DNA of 64,000 bases from assembly GCA_040768665.1 (NCBI GenBank), contig JAXGMN010000017.1, positions 124,001-188,000 on the forward strand. The letters are read 5' to 3'. Made by a program: the position numbers and the translations under genes. Positions 16,365-25,923 of this stretch are shown piece by piece (within the stretch, counting starts at the first letter, position 1; each line of letters begins with the position of its first letter). The stretch comes from JABWBD01 sp040768665 (GTDB lineage: Bacteria; Planctomycetota; Planctomycetia; Pirellulales; Thermoguttaceae). The notes below the pieces were generated by a model that was given only the letters and a program-made list of their open reading frames with translations, had not been told where the DNA came from and searched no databases.

Positions 16365-17993
16365 TCATCTCGCGACCGTCGCGGCAATCGCCTCGGCAAC
16401 GGTCTTCGCTCCGATCGGCTCTTTGTCCTTGAACGGTCCATCGGCGCTGCCTGCGGGCCAGGTGGTTGGATCGGCGTATCGGCCGTCGTCCCGGTACTGC
16501 TTCTGCAGGCGATCGATCTCGGCTTTCAATTCGGCGAACTTCGCGGCGATCTCCGGCTTCTTCGCCTCCTCGGCGGCGTAGAGAAGATTATGCTGCTCGC
16601 ACGGATCGGCGGTGAGGTCGAACATCTCGTAGGCGTTCTTTTTCCAGTAGTAGATGAGCTTGTGCGTGGCCGTGCGGACGCCGTAGTGGGCGGCCGTATT
16701 GTGGTGCCCCGGGTCGTGGTAATATCGATAATAGACCGAGGTCCGCCAGTCCGCCGGTGTCTCGCCTTGCAAGAGCGGAACCAGCGAGCGGCCTTGCATG
16801 GAGTCAGGAATCGGCAGGCCCGCCAGTTCGAGAAACGTCGGCGCGAGATCGATGTTGGCGACAAACGCCCCCGGCGTGATGCCGGCCGGAATGCGGGGGC
16901 CGCGGACCAGCAGCGGCACGCGCAGGCCGGGCTCATACATGAAACGCTTGTCGTAAAGGCCAAGGTCGCCGAGATACCAGCCGTTGTCGGCCGAATAGAA
17001 GACCACCGTGTTCTTGGCCAAGCCCGTCCGGTCCAGGTAGTCGAGCACCTTTCCGACGCCGTCGTCCACGCCCTGCACGCAGGCCAGGTAGTCCTGCATG
17101 TAGCGCTGGTATTTCCAGCGGATGAGGTCTTCTCCCGTCAACGTCTTCTTGGCGCCGTCGGTCGCCGTGATCTCGACCACGGTGGGCTTCACGTTGAGCC
17201 ATTGGTTGCGCTCGCGTCCTTCGAGCCCCGCGGGCGGCTCCAGCTTGAGGTCCCGACGAGTGAGATCCTTGGCCACCGTTTGTTCATTCTCCGGCAGCGC
17301 AGCGGGGCGCGTGGCGTAGTCGTCCCAAAAGGTCTTGGGCATGGGGAAAGTCTTGCCCTGGAATTCCGCCTTGTTCCGCTCGTCGGGCTCCCACCAGCGG
17401 TGCGGCGCCTTGTGATGGAGCATGAGAAAGAAGGGCTTGTCCTTCGGCCGGGTCTTGATCCACTCGATGCCCAAGTCGGTGGTCACGTCGGTGCAGTGGC
17501 CCTCGATCGTGAGTTTCCGGCCAGGCAAGAGAAATTCCGGGTCCCAGTAGCGGCCCTGGCCAGGCAGGACGATCCAGCGATCGAAGCCGGTCGGATCCGA
17601 GCCGAGATGCCACTTGCCGATCATGCCCGTGTGATAACCGCCGGCCTGCAGGTGCTTTGCAACGTTGTCCCGCGAACCATCGAACCGGTTGAAAACGGGA
17701 ACGCCGTTGAGATGCGAATACTGCCCCGTAATCAGCGTGGCACGGCTCGGAGTGCAGATCGAGTTGGTGACGAAAGAATTATTAAACCGCGCACCGCCCT
17801 CTGCGAGACGGTCGATGTTCGGCGTTGTATTGACCTTCGAGCCGTAGCTGGAAATGGCGTGTTCGGCGTGGTCATCGGAAAAAATGAACAGAATATTGGG
17901 CTTCGGCGACGACGACCCGGCAGCGAGCAAACTCGTCGAAGCGACCGTGAGCAGCAGGGCGGGGCAAAGTACAAGCAAGGTATGTCGTTTCAT
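16365..17993 (-). CDS. Secreted type I sulfatase (1)
   Basis: The 542-residue protein has an N-terminal signal peptide; the ATG at 17993 was chosen because it puts LLVLCPALLLTVASTSLLAA at the start. It is a formylglycine sulfatase: ILFIFSDDHAEHA gives metal-binding Asp40 and Asp41, C80-TPSR is the formylglycine motif, GMIGKWHLG follows, and FYSADNGWYLGDLG supplies the second metal-site Asp-Asn. The Cys-type motif needs a formylglycine-generating enzyme encoded elsewhere. It resembles the third sulfatase (19773-21206) most closely. Substrate is unknown; position beside the fucose/rhamnose-type BMC operon suggests sulfated deoxyhexose polysaccharide. Confidence 0.93.
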   Translation of the reverse strand: MKRHTLLVLCPALLLTVASTSLLAAGSSSPKPNILFIFSDDHAEHAISSYGSKVNTTPNIDRLAEGGARFNNSFVTNSICTPSRATLITGQYSHLNGVPVFNRFDGSRDNVAKHLQAGGYHTGMIGKWHLGSDPTGFDRWIVLPGQGRYWDPEFLLPGRKLTIEGHCTDVTTDLGIEWIKTRPKDKPFFLMLHHKAPHRWWEPDERNKAEFQGKTFPMPKTFWDDYATRPAALPENEQTVAKDLTRRDLKLEPPAGLEGRERNQWLNVKPTVVEITATDGAKKTLTGEDLIRWKYQRYMQDYLACVQGVDDGVGKVLDYLDRTGLAKNTVVFYSADNGWYLGDLGLYDKRFMYEPGLRVPLLVRGPRIPAGITPGAFVANIDLAPTFLELAGLPIPDSMQGRSLVPLLQGETPADWRTSVYYRYYHDPGHHNTAAHYGVRTATHKLIYYWKKNAYEMFDLTADPCEQHNLLYAAEEAKKPEIAAKFAELKAEIDRLQKQYRDDGRYADPTTWPAGSADGPFKDKEPIGAKTVAEAIAATVAR

Positions 17994-18232
17994 GGGGCTC
18001 ACCGTTGGTGGGGGCCGGTATCTCTCACCGCGGCTGCCGGACCCCCGTGGCGGCAGCCGCCCAAATCGGAGTATTGCCCCGACACGCAGTGATGTCAATC
18101 ATTTGCCAGGCCACGCATCCTCCATGATCCGAGCGGGAACGCTCGACCCGAGTCCCGTCGCCTTGGCAAGAAATACTCCCTGCAATAGCTATTGACACGC
18201 GTACGGTCCAAAAACCTTGGTCACGGCCGCTT

Positions 18233-19723
18233 TCATTCATTCCTCCCTTCCGGCAACGCGGCTTTCCAGCCCGCCTTGAGCAGGGCAGCCATTTCTTCCT
18301 CGGCCGCCGCGCAGGCCGGATCGCCGGCCATATTAGTCGTTTCCCACGGATCCTTTTCAAGATCGTACAAGGCTGCCGGGACCGGGCCTTTCTTCAAGGC
18401 AAGATAGCTGAACTTCCGCGTCCGCACCATCTGCCCTCCGGCGCCGTCGACCATGAAGACGGCTTTCTTCCACGGTCGATCGGGATCGGTCAGCAACGGT
18501 GCGAAACTGGTGCCCTCCAAGTTGGCAGGCGCGTCGAAACGGACCAATTCAGCCAGGGTGGGTACAAGATCGACGAACTCGACGAACTCACGGCAGCTCT
18601 TGCCGTTGGCCGGCGCGCCCGGCACCCGCACGATCAGCGGCACTCGCCGCGTTTCTTCGAGCATCGAATACTTCGACCAGCAGCCGTGATCGCCGAGGTG
18701 GAAACCGTGGTCGCCCAGGAACACCACGATCGTGTTCTTATCGAGTCCTTCCTGTTCCAGCGCGTCCAACACCATGCCAAGGTTGTCGTCGACGAAGCTG
18801 ACGCAAGCGTAGTACGCCGCGATCGCTTCCTTGGCCTGCTGGGGGGTCGGCTGCCGTTTCATGAAAATATCGGGGTTGCCCCCGGTCGCCCGCTGCATGT
18901 AGGGGAAGCCTTGCAGGCTTGCCACGGGCGCCGGCGGATCGGGGATGTTTGCCGGATCGTACATGTCGACATACTGCTTGGGCGCGACGAGCGGCGTATG
19001 CGGCCGCGACTGCGACAGAGCGAGGAAGAACTGCTGTTCGTTGGCAGCGAAATCCTTCAGCAGGGCGACCGCCGTCCGGGCCATGCGGTAATCGTGCTCT
19101 TGCTCGCGCGTGAGCCCCGAATCGCCATAGCGGTCCGACCTCGCCGCCCGCCACTCGCGATAGGCCTTGCTTTTCTGATCCTTTGGGGCAGGGGCGCCAC
19201 GCACGTCCCGCGGCACCGGCGAAAACTCGAGAATCGGTTTCGGCCCCTTCCATCCCCGGGGTTTCGCGTACATTTCGATCCGGTCGAACGTCGCCAGTTG
19301 CCTCTCGGCGTACTCCACCTTGTGAAACAGCTTGCCGATCACCGCGGTGTACACTCCGCGAGCTTTGAGCATTTCAGGCAGCGTCGAGACGCCGGGGGGC
19401 AGGTGCTCGTTCATCACGTGCCCGTTGGAGAGCACCCGTGTGCTCAGCGGCCGAAGCCCGGTAAGAAACGATGTCCGCGTCGGGTTGCAGCAGATGGCCT
19501 GGCAATACGCGGAGTCGAAGCGGACACCGGTCGCCGCGAGCCGATCGATGTTCGGTGTCTTGCAGATGGGATTGCCATAGCAGCCCCAGGCGCTGGCGGT
19601 ACAGTCCTCGATGTTGATAAACAGAATGTTCATCTTCGAGGTGTCCGGCAGTCTGGCGTCGGCCGCAGCCCCCGCCGCGCCGGCGAGGGTCGACAAGAAC
19701 AAAACAAGTATTTGCATTGCCAT
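18233..19723 (-). CDS. Secreted sulfatase, iduronate-2-sulfatase-like (2)
   Basis: The 496-residue protein has a signal peptide at residues 1-22, then ILFINIEDCTASAWGCYGN with the metal-binding Asp, and the formylglycine motif C79-NPTR in AICCNPTRTSFLTG. The TAVIGKLFHK and FLALSQSRPHTPLVAPKQY segments and the FLGDHGFHLGDHG metal strand are typical of the iduronate-2-sulfatase-like group, which is large and substrate-diverse in planctomycetes. It sits in a same-strand run of four sulfatases, 49 nt from the next gene upstream. Confidence 0.92.
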   Translation of the reverse strand: MAMQILVLFLSTLAGAAGAAADARLPDTSKMNILFINIEDCTASAWGCYGNPICKTPNIDRLAATGVRFDSAYCQAICCNPTRTSFLTGLRPLSTRVLSNGHVMNEHLPPGVSTLPEMLKARGVYTAVIGKLFHKVEYAERQLATFDRIEMYAKPRGWKGPKPILEFSPVPRDVRGAPAPKDQKSKAYREWRAARSDRYGDSGLTREQEHDYRMARTAVALLKDFAANEQQFFLALSQSRPHTPLVAPKQYVDMYDPANIPDPPAPVASLQGFPYMQRATGGNPDIFMKRQPTPQQAKEAIAAYYACVSFVDDNLGMVLDALEQEGLDKNTIVVFLGDHGFHLGDHGCWSKYSMLEETRRVPLIVRVPGAPANGKSCREFVEFVDLVPTLAELVRFDAPANLEGTSFAPLLTDPDRPWKKAVFMVDGAGGQMVRTRKFSYLALKKGPVPAALYDLEKDPWETTNMAGDPACAAAEEEMAALLKAGWKAALPEGRNE

Positions 19724-19772
19724 CGCGAACTCCTTCTAACGCGGTCAAGTTACGGACAACGTTGGGCAGCAT

Positions 19773-21206
19773 TCATTCCATTGTTTCGGCTTTCAATTCT
19801 CCTCGCAAGGCTGCGAGTTGCGCCTGCAACCGTTTTGAAATCTCCGCGTAGGCGGGTTCGCCGAAAACATTGTGCAGTTCGGCCGGGTCCTCTTTCAGAT
19901 TGTACAGCTCCCAGCCGCTGTCGCCATAGAGGTAATGGATGAGCTTATGCTCGTCGGTGCGTATTCCTTCATGCGGGCCGATACCGTAGGCTTCCTCGTA
20001 GAACCGGTAGTACATCGCCCTGCGCCGGCCCGCCGACTCGCGGCCGCACAACAGAGGCAGGAAGCTGCGGCCCTGCATCGTCTCTGGCGGCGCCACGCCC
20101 GCCAATTCCAGAAGCATGGGTGCAAAGTCCACGTTCAGAACGATGGGGGCCACGCGGGCGTCCGCTTTCGTCTTTCCTGGCCAGCGAACCAAAAGCGGCA
20201 TTCGGATCGATTCCTCATACATAAACCTCTTGTCGTAGAGGCCGTGATCGCCCAGGAAGAAGCCTTGGTCGGAAGTGTAGACGACGACCGTGTTGCCGGC
20301 CAGCCCCAGGCGGTCGAGGTGGTCGAGCAGTCTTCCCACGCTGTCGTCGACCGATGCCACGCATCGCAGATAGTCTTTGATGAACCGTTGATAGACCCAG
20401 CCCTTCGCTTCGTTTTCGGAAATATTCTCGGGGATTTCGCCGAACCGGCGCTGGTAGTGGAGCTCCCACAGCTTAGGGCCGACGAAGAGCCGGTGGGATC
20501 GGATCGCCTCACCGCGCGTCGCATAGGCGTCGCGAAACGTTGCCGGCTCGGAAATTGGTGCATTCTCGAACATGTCCGCGTGACGGGGACCTGGCTCCCA
20601 GTTCGCGTGGGGCGCCTTGTGGTGCACCAGCAAGCAGAACGACTTTCGACCGTCGCGTCCGTCCAACCACCGGATTGCCTCGTCGGTAATAACCTCCGAG
20701 ACATAGCCGGAAAGTCTCTGCTGCCGGCCATTCACAATCATGTGCGGATCGAAATAGGCGCCTTGGCCGGGAAGGATGCACCAGTGGTCAAAACCGCGGG
20801 GCTGGTTCTTCAGATGCCATTTGCCGACCAGCGCCGTTGTATACCCGGCCTTCTGAAGCAGCTCGGGAAACGTGACAACGTCGTCGCGCAGTCGGTCGCC
20901 GTTGGTCCGGACACCGTTCACATGGCCGTAGAGCCCCGTCAGGATCGACGCCCTGCTCGGCGCGCAGATGCTGTTCACCGCGAAGCAGTTTTCAAATAGC
21001 GCCCCCTCGCGCGCGAGCCGATCGATGTTCGGCGTCCGGTTGATCCGGCTTCCGTATGCGCTGATGGCATGGGCGGCGTGGTCGTCGCTGAGGATGAATA
21101 CGATATTGGGTGCCTGCGCGGGTTCGGAGTCCTCGGCGGACCCCGTCGCAACAAGCCAGAACGTGAACAGAAGCACGGTCGGAGCAAACAGGCGGCAAAC
21201 AATCAT
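19773..21206 (-). CDS. Secreted type I sulfatase (3)
   Basis: The 477-residue protein begins at the ATG at 21206, which follows a GGAG ribosome site and heads a signal peptide (CRLFAPTVLLFTFWLVATG). Metal and catalytic residues are present: FILSDDHAAHA, formylglycine motif C81-APSR, LVGKWHLKN, and YTSDQGFFLGDHG. It shares the SDDHA-HAIS-YGS pattern with sulfatase 1, so the two are probably paralogues from the same subfamily. It lies 30 nt after sulfatase 4 in the transcription direction. Confidence 0.93.
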   Translation of the reverse strand: MIVCRLFAPTVLLFTFWLVATGSAEDSEPAQAPNIVFILSDDHAAHAISAYGSRINRTPNIDRLAREGALFENCFAVNSICAPSRASILTGLYGHVNGVRTNGDRLRDDVVTFPELLQKAGYTTALVGKWHLKNQPRGFDHWCILPGQGAYFDPHMIVNGRQQRLSGYVSEVITDEAIRWLDGRDGRKSFCLLVHHKAPHANWEPGPRHADMFENAPISEPATFRDAYATRGEAIRSHRLFVGPKLWELHYQRRFGEIPENISENEAKGWVYQRFIKDYLRCVASVDDSVGRLLDHLDRLGLAGNTVVVYTSDQGFFLGDHGLYDKRFMYEESIRMPLLVRWPGKTKADARVAPIVLNVDFAPMLLELAGVAPPETMQGRSFLPLLCGRESAGRRRAMYYRFYEEAYGIGPHEGIRTDEHKLIHYLYGDSGWELYNLKEDPAELHNVFGEPAYAEISKRLQAQLAALRGELKAETME

Positions 21207-21236
21207 GGCGGATCTCCAACGCGCTGTGGCCAACGG

Positions 21237-22763
21237 TTACGGGCGGCTTCGGCCTCGCCGACGAATTTCTTCCAGCATGGCCGAAAGCCTTTGCACCTGT
21301 TCAGGATGCCGATCGCTGATGTCCCGGGTTTCCCCGGGATCGTCCTGGGTGTTGTAGAGCTGCGGCGCCGGGGCGTTGCCCATTTCCGTGTTTGTGTTCT
21401 TGTTGACCTTCGGCCCCTTGCCCAGTTGGATGAGCTTCCATGGCCCCTGCCGCAGCGAAAGCACTCCGGCGTGCTCGACGAGGTGGTCTCGCCCCACGCG
21501 CGATTCGCCAAGCAAGGCCGCCAGAACGTTGAAACTGTCGGGCGCGGCGTCGGATGGAATTTGCCCCCCGGTCAGCGCAGCCAAAGACGCAGGAAAGTCG
21601 ACCTGGGAGACCAGCGCGCCGGACTCCCCCGGCTTGATCCGTTTGGGCCATCGCACGATCAGCGGCACCCGCGTTCCTCCTTCGAAATTGCTGTACTTCC
21701 CGCCGCGCCACGGTCCGGCCGGCTTGTGATCGCCGAGCTTTTCCACGGCCTGGTCGCGGTAGCCGTCGTCCACGACCGGGCCATTGTCGCTGGCGAAAAT
21801 CACGAGCGTGTTTTCGGCGAGGCCGTTCGTTTCAAGCGATTTCAGGATTTCGCCGACGCACCAGTCGAGCTGAACGATCACGTCGCCGCGAGGCCCCATG
21901 CCGGTCGTGCCCACGAAACGAGGATGCGGCACGCGAGGGACGTGGATATCATGCGTCGAAAAGTAAAGGAAGAACGGTTCAGCTTTGTTCTCTTCGATGA
22001 ATCGAACGGCCTTCTGCGTGATGGTGTCGGCCATCTCTTCGTCGACCCAGCGAGCCCGTTTCCCGCCGCTCATGTAGCCGATCCGGCTGATGCCGTTGAC
22101 GATCGTCATGTCGTGACCGTGGCTGGGATGCATTTTCAGCAGTTCGGGATTCGCGCGCCCCGTCGGGCCATCGCCGATCGGCTTGCCATAGCTCACGCGA
22201 ATCGGATCGGCGGGATCGAGCCCGACGACACGGCGATTCTCGACGTACACGCAGGGAACCCGGTCGCCTGTGGCCGGAATCAGAAAGCAGTAGTCGAAAC
22301 CAAGCTCCAGCGGACCGGGTTGGATGGGGCCGTTCCAGTCGAGATTGCCGTCGCCAAGGCCGAGATGCCACTTGCCCACCACGCCCGTGGCGTAGCCCGC
22401 CTGCTTCAGGATCGACGCCAGCGTAACTCGGCCCGGCTCGATGATCATGGCGGCGTCGCCCCGGGCGATGCCTGTCCCTTGCCGCCGCCATGCATACTCG
22501 CCCGTCAGCATCGCATAGCGCGACGGGGTACAGGTGGCGGACGGCGAATGGGCGTCGGTGAAGCGAACTCCTTCGCCGGCGAGCCGGTCGAGATTCGGAG
22601 TCTTGACGCCCGTTGCACCGTAGCAGCTCACATCCCCATAGCCGACGTCGTCGGCGTAGATCAGGACAATGTTCGGCTTAACCGCCGATTCGCCAGCGTC
22701 CAATGCATGGCTACCTGCCGATAGCAGCGCACAAAAGACAGAGAGTGTTGCTGCGCATCCCAT
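21237..22763 (-). CDS. Secreted arylsulfatase-type sulfatase (4)
   Basis: The 508-residue protein has a short signal peptide (residues 1-20), then NIVLIYADDVGYGDVSCYGA with tandem metal-binding Asp, formylglycine motif C78-TPSR in SATCTPSRYAMLTGEYAW, VVGKWHLGLGD, and FASDNGPVVDDG. This pattern is that of arylsulfatase A/N-acetylgalactosamine-6-sulfatase relatives. It is the first of the sulfatases behind the BMC operon, 136 nt after lactate/malate dehydrogenase on the same strand. I see no strong terminator in that gap, so read-through from the BMC promoter is possible. Confidence 0.93.
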   Translation of the reverse strand: MGCAATLSVFCALLSAGSHALDAGESAVKPNIVLIYADDVGYGDVSCYGATGVKTPNLDRLAGEGVRFTDAHSPSATCTPSRYAMLTGEYAWRRQGTGIARGDAAMIIEPGRVTLASILKQAGYATGVVGKWHLGLGDGNLDWNGPIQPGPLELGFDYCFLIPATGDRVPCVYVENRRVVGLDPADPIRVSYGKPIGDGPTGRANPELLKMHPSHGHDMTIVNGISRIGYMSGGKRARWVDEEMADTITQKAVRFIEENKAEPFFLYFSTHDIHVPRVPHPRFVGTTGMGPRGDVIVQLDWCVGEILKSLETNGLAENTLVIFASDNGPVVDDGYRDQAVEKLGDHKPAGPWRGGKYSNFEGGTRVPLIVRWPKRIKPGESGALVSQVDFPASLAALTGGQIPSDAAPDSFNVLAALLGESRVGRDHLVEHAGVLSLRQGPWKLIQLGKGPKVNKNTNTEMGNAPAPQLYNTQDDPGETRDISDRHPEQVQRLSAMLEEIRRRGRSRP

Positions 22764-22899
22764 GAATGACTCCCTTGCCGCTGAGTTGGGCGACCCCCTC
22801 GGCCGCCTGCACTGGAAAGGCCCGACGGAATTCGGACCGGCTCAGGGTCATTTTCCAGCGCCACAGCTCGGTTGTCGAGTGGCCGGGCAAATGAAATGC

Positions 22900-23832
22900 C
22901 TACGACGCCTTGAGCACAGCGTCGATCGTCTGCTTGAGTACGCCGGCGCTGGTGCGGAGGCTTTGAACTTCTTTCGGCCAAAGTTCGATCTCAAGTGTCC
23001 CCGCAACACCCCGGCGGCCGACGACGGTCGGCACGGATAGGCAGACGTCGCGGATGCCGTAGGCGCCGGTCTGCAGACTGGAAACCGGCAGCACGCGGTG
23101 GCTGTCCAACGCCATGGCGTGGATCACGTCCCGGATGGCGAGCCCCACGGCGAAACCCGCCCCACCCTTCTTCTTGATCACCTCGGCCCCGGAACCTTTG
23201 GTGCGGGTGAACAGCTCGTTGGCAAGATTGGGCGTCCAGCCGGGATATTTTTCGAGCGGCAGTCCGCCGACGGTGGCGCTCGACCAGATCGGTACCATGC
23301 TGTCGCCGTGCTCACCGAGGATCAGGGCCTGGACCTGGGTCGCAGCGGCCTGGATCCGTTCGGCAATCAAGGCACGGAAGCGGATGGTATCCAGCAGCGT
23401 ACCCAATCCGATCACTTGCCCCGGCGGCAGTCCGAGCTTCTGGACCGCGAGGTACGTGAGCACGTCGACGGGATTCGAGACGACCAGGACGATGGCGTCT
23501 TTGCGAAAGCCGACCTGCCGGATCCCGTCAAGGATGGTGAGAAAGAGCTGAACGTTGCGGTTGATCAGGTCGAGCCGGCTTTCGTCCGGCTTGCGCCGCA
23601 GGCCGGCCGTGATGCAAATGCAGTCGCTATCGGGGATTTGCTCGTAGCTGCCGGAACGGATCACCTGGTCGGCGGTCACGTTGGAGCCGTGCAGCAGGTC
23701 GAGTGCCTGCCCGGCGGCCAGGTCGGCGTTGACGTCCAGCAGTGCGATCTGGCGCACGATGCCGCCGGTTTGCAGCGCGAAACCCGTGCAGGAGCCGACG
23801 AGGCCTCCGCCGCCGATGATGCTGACTTTCAT
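22900..23832 (-). CDS. Lactate/malate dehydrogenase family protein of the BMC operon
   Basis: The 310-residue NAD-dependent 2-hydroxyacid dehydrogenase has a Rossmann start (KVSIIGGGGLVGS), the acidic NAD-ribose strand IALLDVN, the VVSNPVDVLTYLA strand, and the catalytic ILGEHGDS with the proton-relay His. An Arg-rich LRRKPDESR loop closes over the substrate; residues that separate lactate from malate use cannot be judged reliably here. It has no obvious encapsulation helix. A member of this family is a regular part of PVM-type BMC operons, where NADH recycling or metabolism of a lactaldehyde-derived product is proposed. It is the last gene of the operon. Confidence 0.88.
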   Translation of the reverse strand: MKVSIIGGGGLVGSCTGFALQTGGIVRQIALLDVNADLAAGQALDLLHGSNVTADQVIRSGSYEQIPDSDCICITAGLRRKPDESRLDLINRNVQLFLTILDGIRQVGFRKDAIVLVVSNPVDVLTYLAVQKLGLPPGQVIGLGTLLDTIRFRALIAERIQAAATQVQALILGEHGDSMVPIWSSATVGGLPLEKYPGWTPNLANELFTRTKGSGAEVIKKKGGAGFAVGLAIRDVIHAMALDSHRVLPVSSLQTGAYGIRDVCLSVPTVVGRRGVAGTLEIELWPKEVQSLRTSAGVLKQTIDAVLKAS

Positions 23833-23915
23833 GGTACTGCCCTGCTTTGAAAGGAATACTGGAGCGATGACGTGCGGTTCTGCCGCCCATCACTTCCCGT
23901 CGCTGCCGTGGACGT

Positions 23916-24809
23916 CTAGCGGCCGTTGATCGCGGCCATCACGCGGTCGGTGACCGCCTGGACGAGTGCTTCGATGTCCGGGGATGCCTGTCTTGCCGAG
24001 CCGTTGGACGACGGATTGCCGGCCGGGGCGGGGCTGGCATCGTTCGGCTTCACCGTGCGGAAACTGGGCGGCTGGAATGCGACCTGCTCGACGCCGGTCT
24101 GCTTCCAACTATCGCGAAAGATGTCGTTGGCGCAAATGTCGCAGTTCTTGGCCTCGATCCGCGGGTCCTGGAAACCCCATTTTTCCTTCAGGGCCAACAA
24201 GTCGCGTGCCTCGGGCTCGGTAAAGTAATTGATCCGACCCAGCCCACGCGCGAGCATCAGGATCCGGCAGTAGGCGTCGAGGATCTCCGTCCACCAGTAG
24301 GCCTTTTCGACCGTTTCGCCAAAACTGACCGTGCCGTGGTTGGCCAGGATGATCACGTTCGACTTGTGGACGAACGGGAGGATCGTGTCGGCGAAGGCTT
24401 TGTCGCCGGGCGTGCAGTACTTGGTGATCGGCACGTCGCCCAGGAAGACCTCGACCTCCGGCAGGATGCACTGGGGGATCGGCTCGCGCGCCACGGCAAA
24501 GGCGGTGGCGTGGGGCGGATGGCAGTGGACCACCGACTTGACCTCGGGCCGCTCCTTCATGATGGCCAGGTGCAGCATGATTTCGCTGGTCCGCTTGCGA
24601 TGGCCGCCGATCTGGTTGCCTTCCATGTCGACCATGCAGAGATCGTCGGGCTTCATGAATCCCTTGCTGATCATCGTCGGCGTGCAGAGCACTTCCTTCT
24701 CGGTGATCCGGTAGCTGATGTTGCCGTCGTTGGCGGCAGCGAAGCCCTTCTTGTAGAGCCGGTCGCCGATTTCACAGATTTCTTGTTTCAGCTTATGAAC
24801 GTTGATCAT
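23916..24809 (-). CDS. Class II aldolase with C-terminal encapsulation peptide (fuculose/rhamnulose-1-phosphate aldolase type)
   Basis: The 297-residue protein has the class II aldolase domain at about 1-235: AANDGNISYR, the zinc ligands His95 and His97 in HCHPPHA, and His158 in ANHGT. A CDIC pair at 223-226 is unusual. A proline/serine linker then leads to a short amphipathic helix at 277-294 (DIEALVQAVTDRVMAAI). Such a tail is the signature of BMC cargo. In PVM-type BMCs this aldolase splits L-fuculose- or L-rhamnulose-1-phosphate to dihydroxyacetone phosphate and lactaldehyde. It lies between a vertex protein gene and lactate/malate dehydrogenase. Confidence 0.93.
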   Translation of the reverse strand: MINVHKLKQEICEIGDRLYKKGFAAANDGNISYRITEKEVLCTPTMISKGFMKPDDLCMVDMEGNQIGGHRKRTSEIMLHLAIMKERPEVKSVVHCHPPHATAFAVAREPIPQCILPEVEVFLGDVPITKYCTPGDKAFADTILPFVHKSNVIILANHGTVSFGETVEKAYWWTEILDAYCRILMLARGLGRINYFTEPEARDLLALKEKWGFQDPRIEAKNCDICANDIFRDSWKQTGVEQVAFQPPSFRTVKPNDASPAPAGNPSSNGSARQASPDIEALVQAVTDRVMAAINGR

Positions 24810-24834
24810 GGCTACCTCCGGCCGCTAGGTTGGG

Positions 24835-25134
24835 CTACGAGTCGATGTTCGGCAGACGGATGTGGACGGTGTCCAGGATCGCTGCGTTGTAGGCGTCGAT
24901 GGGTTTGGAATCCGGATAGAAGGGCATGGCCGCTTCGCGTCCTTCGCTGATGGCGATTCGGCTGCCGATGCCCGCTCCAAGTTCGTCGAAGACCACCAGC
25001 TCCTCGGGCGGCTCGCCGCCGCGGCCGGCAAGGTCTTCCAGCGAAAGCGGCACGGTCAACTTGAACCGTCCGCCCGTGAGGCTGGGGTGGAAACGGTTGA
25101 GCGTTACGGTGCCGATGACTTCGCCGATACGCAT
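24835..25134 (-). CDS. BMC-P vertex protein (EutN/CcmL family), a
   Basis: This 99-residue single-domain protein has the pfam03319 pattern: MRIGEVIGTVTLN at the N-terminus, a mid-strand KLTVPLSL, VVFDELGAGIGSRIAISEG and a DTVHIRL end. Family members form pentamers that cap the twelve vertices of the shell. It is one of three BMC-P genes in this operon, matching the multi-BMC-P composition of PVM-type loci. Confidence 0.92.
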   Translation of the reverse strand: MRIGEVIGTVTLNRFHPSLTGGRFKLTVPLSLEDLAGRGGEPPEELVVFDELGAGIGSRIAISEGREAAMPFYPDSKPIDAYNAAILDTVHIRLPNIDS

Positions 25135-25146
25135 CGGTGGGGTCCT

Positions 25147-25917
25147 TTATTTCAGTCGTTGCTGGAAAACCGCCGGGCACGGCTGCAGGCCCTGGCGGTA
25201 GAACTGCCCGATGATCTTCCGGCTGCGGAACAGGCCGCTTTGGACCGGGTTCACCACCAGCAGGTTCGCTCCGACGGAAGCCGCGTCGGCGGCAACCGTG
25301 GCGGTATCGGTGCCCAGAATCGCGCGGACCCCGGGCATCCGGTTGGCCAGGCAGACTGCTGCCGCGGAGTACTTCGTCAGCAGCAGGCCGAGCCTGTCGC
25401 CGGCGGCGAGCTGCTCGGCAAGCCGGTCGCTGGCGGCTAGAAGGCATTCGGTCTGCTGCGGCTGGACCGATATCCCCTCTGCGGCGAGCGCTTTGATCAG
25501 CCCTTCGGCATCGGCCGGCATGCCATGGGCCACGACCGCGAGAGCCGTGCCCGTCTCTGCCGCCTCCCGGGGCTTGCCGTTTGCCTGGCCGAAGACCAGA
25601 TCGACATTCCTGCGCCGCAGTTCGTCGCGGACCGATGGGGTGACTACGGCCCGCGGCGGAACCACCAGGCGACGGATGCTGCCGTTGAGCTTCCCGTCCA
25701 GTTCACCCAGCGTGATCACGCGGCTTGTAACCGCTAACTCGTCGCAAGGCGGATTCGCCGGCGGCCTTGCCGTCGTCTCGCCGGAGGGCTTCGCATCGGC
25801 CGCCGGGCTCTGGGCAACCGGCCGGGGACTTTCAGCGCGCGGTGGCGGCGCCGCGAGGCCGAGTTCGGCCATCACCTCGCGAACCACCCGTTCGATATCG
25901 ATCGATACGTTTGCCAT
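25147..25917 (-). CDS. RpiB/LacAB-like protein with N-terminal encapsulation peptide
   Basis: The 256-residue protein starts with an amphipathic helix (DIERVVREVMAELGL, residues 7-21) like encapsulation peptides, then a Pro/Ala-rich linker to about 58. The C-terminal domain shows an RpiB/LacAB-like pattern: LLLTKYSAAAVCLANRMPGVRAILGTD lines up with the RpiB region around CGTGIGMSIAANK, followed by GANLLVVNPVQSG. The catalytic Cys position of RpiB is occupied by other residues (TKYSAA), so ordinary isomerase activity is doubtful. Equivalent genes of uncertain function occur in PVM-type BMC loci. Being flanked by two BMC-P genes, with a targeting helix, strongly suggests BMC cargo. Confidence 0.8.
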   Translation of the reverse strand: MANVSIDIERVVREVMAELGLAAPPPRAESPRPVAQSPAADAKPSGETTARPPANPPCDELAVTSRVITLGELDGKLNGSIRRLVVPPRAVVTPSVRDELRRRNVDLVFGQANGKPREAAETGTALAVVAHGMPADAEGLIKALAAEGISVQPQQTECLLAASDRLAEQLAAGDRLGLLLTKYSAAAVCLANRMPGVRAILGTDTATVAADAASVGANLLVVNPVQSGLFRSRKIIGQFYRQGLQPCPAVFQQRLK

Positions 25918-25923
25918 CCGTCC

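Noticed and set aside
16326..18092. 588-residue plus-strand ORF opposite sulfatase 1
   Set aside because: Shadow; the opposite strand has a complete sulfatase.
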